Source: CAZEPJ01 sp964514105
Lineage (GTDB): Bacteria; Desulfobacterota; Desulfocorpusculales; Desulfocorpusculum
Direction: 5' to 3'
Assembly (NCBI GenBank): GCA_964514105.1
Contig: CAZEPJ010000013.1
Coordinates: 1-64,000 of the forward strand
DNA: 64,000 nucleotides
Within the stretch, counting starts at the first letter, position 1; every line of letters begins with the position of its first letter. The position numbers and the translations under genes were made by a program. Below, piece after piece: positions 41,894 to 47,577 of the stretch. The notes beneath the pieces are model-generated. The model was given only the letters and a program-made list of their open reading frames with translations. It did not search any database and was not told the origin of the DNA.

Positions 41894-41937
41894 AGATGGG
41901 GTCGCCGAGGCGGCGGCCCTTCAAGGAGGCACCATGA
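41890..41937 (+). CDS. Possible 15-codon leader ORF coupled to flgM
   Basis: An ATG directly after TAAGGAGGA opens a basic peptide (MKMGSPRRRPFKEAP) whose TGA overlaps the flgM ATG (ATGA). The ATG falls 7 nt after the FliA -10, about where transcription should start, so from this promoter the ORF could be leaderless. The Shine-Dalgarno is only one base away, too close for normal use on a read-through transcript; the second ATG (41896) would sit at good spacing. Confidence 0.35.
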   Translation: MKMGSPRRRPFKEAP

Positions 41938-42239
41938 AGGTAACTGGGAGCGACGGCTATTCGGCGATTCGCGGTCTTCTCCGCAGGGCCCAGGGAGCGG
42001 ATGATCTCCAGCGCCCGGCCTCCCCGGGGGCCCCGGCCGGCCAGCGGGGCGAGAAGGTGGTGATCTCGGCCGAGGCCCGGGAGATCCAGCACCTCAAGGC
42101 CATCGTGGAGGCCATCCCCGACGTGCGGGACAGGAAGGTGGAGGAGATCCGCCAGTTGATCCGGGACGGGCGGTATCACGTGGAGCTGGACAAGGTGTCG
42201 GACCGCATCCTCCGATCCTTGGTCCTGGGGGACCTGTGA
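41934..42239 (+). CDS. flgM: Anti-sigma28 factor FlgM
   Basis: This 101-residue protein has a disordered N-terminal half and the C-terminal FliA-binding helices: EKVVISAEAREIQHLKAIVEAIPDVRDRKVEEIRQLIRDG, then YHVELDKVSDRILRSLV. It holds FliA inactive until exported through the finished hook. AAGGAGG lies 5 nt before the ATG. Confidence 0.93.
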   Translation: MKVTGSDGYSAIRGLLRRAQGADDLQRPASPGAPAGQRGEKVVISAEAREIQHLKAIVEAIPDVRDRKVEEIRQLIRDGRYHVELDKVSDRILRSLVLGDL

Positions 42240-42247
42240 GGGGTGCC

Positions 42248-42754
42248 ATGGCCGGTGCAACGCAGGACGAGGTCCTGGACCACCTCCTGCGGGAAGTGGT
42301 CCAGTTCACCGAGGAACGCGACCTTCTCCTGAAGGAACGCGACGGGCTCATCCGCCAGGACCTGGATTGCATCCAGGCCTGTCTCAGGGAGAAGGAGACC
42401 CTCCAGGCCCAGGCCCGGATTCTGGATGAGTCGCGGCGGATCCTCCTGGGTCGGCTCGGCGACGGAGAGAACGCGGGTCAGGACCCGGCGTCCATCTGGG
42501 AGCTGGCGGAGCGCGCCGAGGAGCCCGTGCGCTCCCGCCTGCTCGTGTGCCGGGAGACCCTGACGGCCCTGGCCGACCACGTGGAGGAGCTGACCGAGGG
42601 GAACGCCTATCTGATCCGATCGGCCCTGGGACACATCTCCCGCTCCATCCAGTTCCTGGGCCAGATCGGGGGCCTGGGCGGCCTGCGGTACGATGACCGG
42701 GGGCGCCTGGGCTGCGAGGCCGCGCTTCCAGCCCGGGTCGGGGAGTTCGCGTGA
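42248..42754 (+). CDS. flgN: FlgN-like export chaperone
   Basis: This 168-residue helical protein carries FlgN features (LDHLLREVVQFTEERDLLLKERDGLIRQDLDCIQACLREKETLQAQAR, later YLIRSALGHISRSIQFLGQI). It should guard FlgK and FlgL, whose genes follow, and deliver them to FlhA. GAGGGG precedes ATG 42248; a GTG at 42236 overlapping the flgM stop is an alternative. Confidence 0.85.
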   Translation: MAGATQDEVLDHLLREVVQFTEERDLLLKERDGLIRQDLDCIQACLREKETLQAQARILDESRRILLGRLGDGENAGQDPASIWELAERAEEPVRSRLLVCRETLTALADHVEELTEGNAYLIRSALGHISRSIQFLGQIGGLGGLRYDDRGRLGCEAALPARVGEFA

Positions 42755-42804
42755 GGCCCGCCGGGTCCCGCGATCCCCTGCACCCGCCAGCAAAAGGGTG
42801 AAGC

Positions 42805-44526
42805 ATGGCAAGCATCCAGGGCATCCTCAATATGGGTCTGGGGGCCCTCCAGGCCCATCAGCTGGGCGTGACCGTCACGTCCCACAACGTGGCCAACGTC
42901 AACACCCCGGGCTACAGCCGCCAGCGACTCCTTCTGGAAGAGGGCCGCCCCCGGGCCATCCAGTGCGGCCAGGTGGGGACGGGCGTGCAGCCGGCGACCA
43001 TCCAGCGGGTGTACGACCGATTCCTGGGCGCGCAGCTCCGGGAGTCCGTGTCCTCGCAATCCTTCCTGGCGAGCCGGGCTGCGGCCTACGAGCGCATGGA
43101 GGCCCTGTTCGCCGATCTGTCGGGGACGGACCTGGCCACGGAGCTCCAGGCCTTCTGGGCCGCGTGGGAGGACCTGTCCACCCACCCCGAGGGCGGCCCG
43201 GAGCGGGGGGCCGTGGCCCAGGCCGGGGTTCAGCTCGCCCAGCGGGTCCGGGGCCTCGCCCAGGGCCTGGATGGGCTGGGGGCCGAGATGGAGCAGGCCG
43301 TGCGGCTCAGCCTGGGCCCGGTCAACGACCTGAGCGGTCAGATCGGCGACCTCAACGCCCAGATCCTGAGGGCCGAGGCCGGTGGGCATCCGGCCAACGA
43401 CCTCAGGGACATGCGGGACCAGCGGCTGGAGGAGCTCTCCGCGCTCCTGGAGGTCCAGTCCTGGGAGGACGAGGGCGGCATGCTCACGGTCCTCGCCCCG
43501 GGCGGAAGCCCCCTGGTCATGGGGACCCGCCACTGGGACCTCATGAGCCGGGTGACGGCCCCGGGCCGCTCCTCTGTCCTCTGGACGGACGACCACGGCA
43601 ACGAGCTGGACATCACCGGGGAGATCCAGCAGGGCACCATCGGCGGCTATCTCCAGGCGCGGGACCAGACCATCCCCCAGCTCCGGGCGTCCCTGGACGC
43701 CTGGGCCCGGGCCCTCATCTGGGAGACAAACCTGCGCCAGAGCGTGGCATCGGGAACGGGGCCCGGCGTGCAGGCCTCCAGCCTGGCGGCCGTACCCCCC
43801 GGCGTTTCCCTTGCGGCCTCGGGGCTTCCCTGGGCGTCCGAGATCCGGGACGGGGAGATCCACCTGTGGGTGTACGATGACTCAGAGCCCCCCCTGGCCC
43901 TGGGCCGGCTGGAGGTCACCGTGGACGCGGCCACCTCGCTGCAGGATCTGGCCGACCGGATCAACGCGGACCCCGACAACGGCGGGCGGCTCCTGGCCTC
44001 CGTGAGCCCCGACGGGCGCCTTGAGCTGGCGGGGCAGGGGGGCTTCGGCTTCGCGGTGTCCAGCGACACCTCCAACGCCCTGGCCGCCATCGGATACAAC
44101 GGATTGTTCACGGGCTCACACGCCGGGGACATGGCCGTGTCCCCCTCCGTCCTGGGGGATCCCTCCACCATCGGGTCGGGACGGGCGGGCGACGCCGATG
44201 GCGCCATGGCCCCCGGGGACAACCGGGCGGCCCTGGCCATGGCCGCCCTGCGGGACATGCCCCTGCTCGGGGGCTCCACCCTGGAGGGGGCGTACGCCAC
44301 CCTGGTGGGGTCCCTGGGGGCCGAGGCCGCGGGGACCTACCGGCACGCCGAGTACGCGGACGCCGTGGTCCGGCAGATCCGGGATCAGCAATCCTCGGTG
44401 GCCGGAGTCAGTCTGGATGAGGAGATGGTGCGCCTCATGGAGTCCCAGTGGGCGTACGAGGCGGCGGCCAAGATGATCCAGGCCGGACGCGAGATGCTGC
44501 AGACGGTCTCGGATCTCCTGCGATAG
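42805..44526 (+). CDS. flgK: Hook-filament junction protein FlgK
   Basis: This 573-residue protein has the N-terminal motif LNMGLGALQAHQLGVTVTSHNVANVNTPGYSRQR, GTGVQPATIQRVYDRFLGAQLRE, LSALLEVQSWEDEGGMLTVLAPGG, and the C-terminal SVAGVSLDEEMVRLMESQWAYEAAAKMIQAGREMLQTV. It forms the first junction zone between hook and filament. The length is typical. Confidence 0.97.
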   Translation: MASIQGILNMGLGALQAHQLGVTVTSHNVANVNTPGYSRQRLLLEEGRPRAIQCGQVGTGVQPATIQRVYDRFLGAQLRESVSSQSFLASRAAAYERMEALFADLSGTDLATELQAFWAAWEDLSTHPEGGPERGAVAQAGVQLAQRVRGLAQGLDGLGAEMEQAVRLSLGPVNDLSGQIGDLNAQILRAEAGGHPANDLRDMRDQRLEELSALLEVQSWEDEGGMLTVLAPGGSPLVMGTRHWDLMSRVTAPGRSSVLWTDDHGNELDITGEIQQGTIGGYLQARDQTIPQLRASLDAWARALIWETNLRQSVASGTGPGVQASSLAAVPPGVSLAASGLPWASEIRDGEIHLWVYDDSEPPLALGRLEVTVDAATSLQDLADRINADPDNGGRLLASVSPDGRLELAGQGGFGFAVSSDTSNALAAIGYNGLFTGSHAGDMAVSPSVLGDPSTIGSGRAGDADGAMAPGDNRAALAMAALRDMPLLGGSTLEGAYATLVGSLGAEAAGTYRHAEYADAVVRQIRDQQSSVAGVSLDEEMVRLMESQWAYEAAAKMIQAGREMLQTVSDLLR

Positions 44527-44533
44527 GGAGGGC

Positions 44534-45424
44534 ATGGTGCGCGTGAGCCAAAGACAGATCTTTGAGGGGGCCAGTTTGGAGCTGGAGCGCCAATCGGCCA
44601 GGCTGCTGGCGCTGCAGAAACGAAGCGCCTCGGCCCGGCAGGTCCTCAGGCCCTCGGACGACCCCATTGCCGTCGGGCGGATCGTGGAGATGAAGGCCCA
44701 TCTGGCGGGGGTGGGGCCGTCGCTTCGCAACGGGGGGTACGTGGCGTCGTGGCTGTCGGTCACCGAGTCGTCCCTGGGCCAGATGAACGAGGTCCTGACA
44801 CGGGCCAAGGAACTGGCCGTTTCCCAGGCTTCGGACACGGCCAGCGCCGAGACCCGGCGCATGACCGCCCAGGAGGTCAGGGAGCTGTACGACCAGCTGG
44901 TGCAGCTGGCCAACGCCCGACTGGGGGAGCGGTACGTGTTCGGGGGGACTCGCACTCTTGGGCCCCCGGTGGCCCGGGACGGCGCGTACAATCCCCTGCT
45001 GAGCGGCAACGGGGAGGAGATGGCCGTGCGGGTCCACGGGGGGGACACGGTGGTGATGAACATCACGGCCCTGGAGGCCCTGGAGGCCGGAGGGACGCTG
45101 GAGACCCTGCGGGACCTCATCACGGCCCTGGAAGGCAACGACCGATCGGCCGTGGCCGACGGCCTCACGGGTCTGGACCGGGGCATGGAGGCGGTGAACC
45201 GATGCCTGGCCGCCGTGGGCGGCCGCACCAACGGCCTGGACCATGCTGCCGCGGCCCTGCAGGCCGCGGAGCTGGACCTGCGGGAGGCCGTCTCGGGGTA
45301 CGAGGACGCCGACATGGCCCAGACCCTGACGGAGCTGCTCAGCCAGCAGACCGTGTACGAGGCGGCTTTGCGGACCACGTCGATCATCATGAACCGGATC
45401 CGCCTCATGGACTTGCTGGGCTGA
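44534..45424 (+). CDS. flgL: Hook-filament junction protein FlgL
   Basis: This 296-residue flagellin-like protein has N-terminal LELERQSARLLALQKRSASARQVLRPSDDPIAVGRIVEMK, then LTRAKELAVSQASDTASAETRRMTAQEVRELYDQLVQLANARLGERYVFGGTRT, and C-terminal AVSGYEDADMAQTLTELLSQQTVYEAALRTTSIIM. It is the second junction zone. Confidence 0.96.
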   Translation: MVRVSQRQIFEGASLELERQSARLLALQKRSASARQVLRPSDDPIAVGRIVEMKAHLAGVGPSLRNGGYVASWLSVTESSLGQMNEVLTRAKELAVSQASDTASAETRRMTAQEVRELYDQLVQLANARLGERYVFGGTRTLGPPVARDGAYNPLLSGNGEEMAVRVHGGDTVVMNITALEALEAGGTLETLRDLITALEGNDRSAVADGLTGLDRGMEAVNRCLAAVGGRTNGLDHAAAALQAAELDLREAVSGYEDADMAQTLTELLSQQTVYEAALRTTSIIMNRIRLMDLLG

Positions 45425-45468
45425 GGGGGAAGGCGGCCGCGCAGGGCGGCGTGCGGAACACAAAACGC

Positions 45469-45505
45469 AGGAGACCGGGGGGGCTTCCTCCCGTCTCCTT
45501 GCCTT
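45469..45505 (+). terminator. Hairpin after flgL
   Basis: AGGAGAC and GTCTCCT pair, with G-rich and C-rich inner strands, followed by TTGCCTTTCC. It lies 44 nt after flgL and 48 nt before csrA, so it could end the flgMNKL transcript or reduce flow into csrA-fliW. Confidence 0.5.
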
Positions 45506-45552
45506 TCCACATGCGGGGCAGGAGGCCCCGGGGGCGCCAGGGAGGGTGCGGC

Positions 45553-45816
45553 ATGCTGATCCTCACGCGCAAGGTCGGCGAGCGCGTCACCGTTGGCGAC
45601 GACATCGTCCTGACCATCCTGGAGGTGAAAGGGCGGCAGGTGCGGATCGGGGTGGAGGCTCCGGCCCACACCCTGGTCCACCGGGAGGAGGTGTACCGGC
45701 GGATCCGGCAGGAGAACATCGAGGCCAGCCGGGCGGGGGTGGATGACCTGGCCCAGGCCGCCCGACGGCTGTGCGCCCCGGGGGGCCGCGGGGAGGGGGA
45801 GGGCCATGCGGGTTGA
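45553..45816 (+). CDS. csrA: RNA-binding regulator CsrA
   Basis: This 87-residue protein has the CsrA core MLILTRKVGERVTVGDDIVLTILEVKGRQVRIGVEAP, VHREEVYRRI, with Arg44-region residues for RNA contact in place, and a C-terminal extension of about 25 residues ending in Gly-rich sequence. CsrA binds GGA in hairpin loops and blocks translation. FliW, encoded next with an 11-bp overlap, sequesters it, and the fliC leader holds a textbook site. Confidence 0.96.
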   Translation: MLILTRKVGERVTVGDDIVLTILEVKGRQVRIGVEAPAHTLVHREEVYRRIRQENIEASRAGVDDLAQAARRLCAPGGRGEGEGHAG

Positions 45817-46279
45817 GACGACCAGATTCGGGGAACTGGATGTGGAGGAGGGGCGGGTCATCGTGTTCCCGTCCGGCCTCCCCGGATTTCCCCTGGCCCG
45901 GCGCTTCGCCCTCCTGGGACATGCCCCGGGAAGCCCGTTTCACTGGCTCCAGAGCCTGGATGAGCCGGACCTGGCCTTCGCGGTGACGGACCCGCGCCTG
46001 GCCGACCCGGAGTACCTGGAGGCCATCCCCAAGGAGGCCCTGGGGGAGCTGGGCCTGGCCGGCCTCCACGAGGCCGTGGTCCTGGCCATGGTGACCATCG
46101 AGCGGACAAGCGGCCGGGCCACGGCCAATCTCCTGGGCCCCCTGCTCATCCACGCCGGCACGGGCCAGGCCCGCCAGTTGGTCCTGAACCCCAGGCGCTT
46201 CTCCACCCGGCACGAGATCTTGCCGGGCCCGGTCCGGGGCCAGCTTGCGGCCGCCGCGCCCTCGGGGGCCCTCCCCTAA
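45806..46279 (+). CDS. fliW: Flagellar assembly factor FliW (CsrA antagonist)
   Basis: This 157-residue protein has RFGELDVEEGRVIVFPSGLPGFP, FHWLQSLDEPDLAFAVTDPR, AMVTIERTSGRATANLLGPLLIHAGTGQARQLVL. In Bacillus, FliW binds flagellin when flagellin accumulates and otherwise binds CsrA, closing a feedback loop. Its TAA stop is the first part of the fliC FliA -35 element. Confidence 0.95.
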   Translation: MRVETTRFGELDVEEGRVIVFPSGLPGFPLARRFALLGHAPGSPFHWLQSLDEPDLAFAVTDPRLADPEYLEAIPKEALGELGLAGLHEAVVLAMVTIERTSGRATANLLGPLLIHAGTGQARQLVLNPRRFSTRHEILPGPVRGQLAAAAPSGALP

Positions 46280-46303
46280 AGTTTCTCCCGGCCTTGCCGA
46301 AAA
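46277..46303 (+). promoter_or_regulatory. FliA promoter for fliC
   Basis: TAAAGTTT-N11-GCCGAAAA has a perfect -35, exact spacing and a -10 differing at one position. It begins at the fliW stop codon and gives a leader of about 125 nt before fliC. Confidence 0.92.
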
Positions 46304-46393
46304 GATACACAGAGCCGCCAATCGACCGGAAAGGAGGTGGGGCGACACAGGGCGACGAGGGATGAGGGATCCCTCCGGCTCCCCCGAATCCGA

Positions 46394-46409
46394 GGGGCAA
46401 GGATGCCCC
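46394..46409 (+). promoter_or_regulatory. CsrA-binding hairpin in the fliC leader
   Basis: GGGGCA-AGGA-TGCCCC is a perfect 6-bp stem with the GGA motif in a four-base loop, the classic CsrA site. A second GGA lies in the Shine-Dalgarno (CAAGGAGG, 46421-46428), 18 nt away, a spacing that one CsrA dimer could bridge, as on Bacillus hag. Confidence 0.72.
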
Positions 46410-46436
46410 GGATCACACATCAAGGAGGATGAAACC

Positions 46437-47087
46437 ATGGGACTCAGGATCAACACCAACGTCTCCGCCATCAACGCCCATCGCAACCTGTCCATCACCA
46501 ACGCCATGATGGCCAAGTCCATGGAGCGGCTCTCCTCGGGCTACCGCATCAACCGGGCCGGGGATGACGCGGCCGGGCTGGCCATCGCCAACGCCTTCCG
46601 GGCCGACGTGCGGGCCCTCAAGGTGAACCAGCAGAACGCCACCCAGGCCGTGGCCGTGCTGCAGGTGGCCGAGGGCGGGGCCAATCAGATCGAGGGGATG
46701 NNNNNNNNNNNNNNNNNNNNNNNNNNNNNNNNNNNNNNNNNNNNNNNNNNNNNNNNNNNNNNNNNNNNNNNNNNNNNNNNNNNNNNNNNNNNNNNNNNNN
46801 AGGCAGGCGCGCAAGCCGCCATCGACCTTCTGGATACGGCCCTGGGCACCATCAACACGGCATTGGCCAACATCGGCGCTTCCCAGAACCGCCTGGAGTT
46901 CGCCTCGGCCAACATCGCCATCGGCATCGAGAACAAGAGCGCGGCCGAGTCCGTCATCCGGGACGTGGACATGGCGTGGGAGATGGTCTCCTTCACCAAG
47001 AACCAGATCCTCATCCAGTCGGGCACGGCCATGCTGGCCCAGGCCAACATGTCCAACCAGAGCGTGCTGGCCCTGTTCGGCGGTTAG
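46437..47087 (+). CDS. fliC: Flagellin FliC, interrupted by an assembly gap
   Basis: The N-terminal 88 residues are flagellin D0/D1 (MGLRINTNVSAINAHRNLSI, ERLSSGYRINRAGDDAAGLAIANAFRADVRAL, ATQAVAVLQVAEGGANQIEGM). The last 95 are the C-terminal D1/D0 (AIDLLDTALGTINTALANIGASQNRLEFASANIAI, SFTKNQILIQSGTAMLAQANMSNQSVLALF). Between them are 100 N. The two sides happen to be in frame, but the gap is of unknown true length, so the outer domains and protein size cannot be stated. Expressed from a FliA promoter, with likely CsrA control. Confidence 0.93.
   Translation: MGLRINTNVSAINAHRNLSITNAMMAKSMERLSSGYRINRAGDDAAGLAIANAFRADVRALKVNQQNATQAVAVLQVAEGGANQIEGMXXXXXXXXXXXXXXXXXXXXXXXXXXXXXXXXXXAGAQAAIDLLDTALGTINTALANIGASQNRLEFASANIAIGIENKSAAESVIRDVDMAWEMVSFTKNQILIQSGTAMLAQANMSNQSVLALFGG
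46701..46800. other. 100-N assembly gap inside fliC
   Basis: Exactly 100 N replace the central part of the flagellin gene. A round 100 is the usual placeholder for a gap of unknown length. Flagellin centres are variable, and several similar flagellin genes in one genome often break assemblies here. Confidence 0.95.
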
Positions 47088-47100
47088 TCGAACCCCATCG

Positions 47101-47158
47101 GGCAGGCCCGCGATCCCCCGGGGGGCCCCGGTCGGGCCCCCCGGCCATCGCGCCTGCC
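47101..47158 (+). terminator. Very long GC hairpin between fliC and flaG
   Basis: Three nested complementary blocks pair: GGCAGG/CCTGCC, CGCGAT/ATCGCG and CCGGGGGGCCC/GGGCCCCCCGG, around loop CGGTC. That is about 23 pairs over 58 nt. It starts 13 nt after the fliC stop. There is no U tract. It probably stabilises the fliC mRNA end and lets only part of transcription reach flaG-fliD-fliS. Confidence 0.7.
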
Positions 47159-47177
47159 GGCAAAGGAGATGCGGGCG

Positions 47178-47567
47178 ATGGAACTGCGCCAGATCTCCCC
47201 CCTCAAGGAGTGGAGCCTCCAGGCGAACCGGGAGGAGCCCCGGTCCAAGCCCGTGGACCCCCCCCAGGGCAAGCCCATGGAGGGGACCCCGCCGGCGCCG
47301 GATCGGGTGGGCGCCGCCTCGGGGGCGGCGGACGTGCACGAGTTTGCCCGGCATATGGCCGAGATCCTCAACCAGGCCATGAAGGACCTGCGGTTCTCGG
47401 TGAGCTTCCATCCCGACGCCGAGAGCGGGGTGGTCATCGTCCGCGTGCTGGATGCCAACGGCGAGCTCATCCGGGTGGTCCCCCTGGAGGAGTTCGCCGC
47501 CATGAACCGCAGGCTGGCCATGGGGGCGTTGGAGAACGGGCTCCTGACCAGCCAGTTGGTCCGCTGA
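47178..47567 (+). CDS. flaG: FlaG-family protein
   Basis: This 129-residue protein has a disordered Pro-rich N-terminal half and the FlaG core ILNQAMKDLRFSVSFHPDAESGVVIVRVLDANGELIRVVPLEEFA. FlaG proteins influence filament length and lie beside fliD. I chose ATG 47178, 9 nt after AAGGAG; ATG 47169 touches that site. Confidence 0.9.
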   Translation: MELRQISPLKEWSLQANREEPRSKPVDPPQGKPMEGTPPAPDRVGAASGAADVHEFARHMAEILNQAMKDLRFSVSFHPDAESGVVIVRVLDANGELIRVVPLEEFAAMNRRLAMGALENGLLTSQLVR

Positions 47568-47577
47568 GGAGTCGCCC

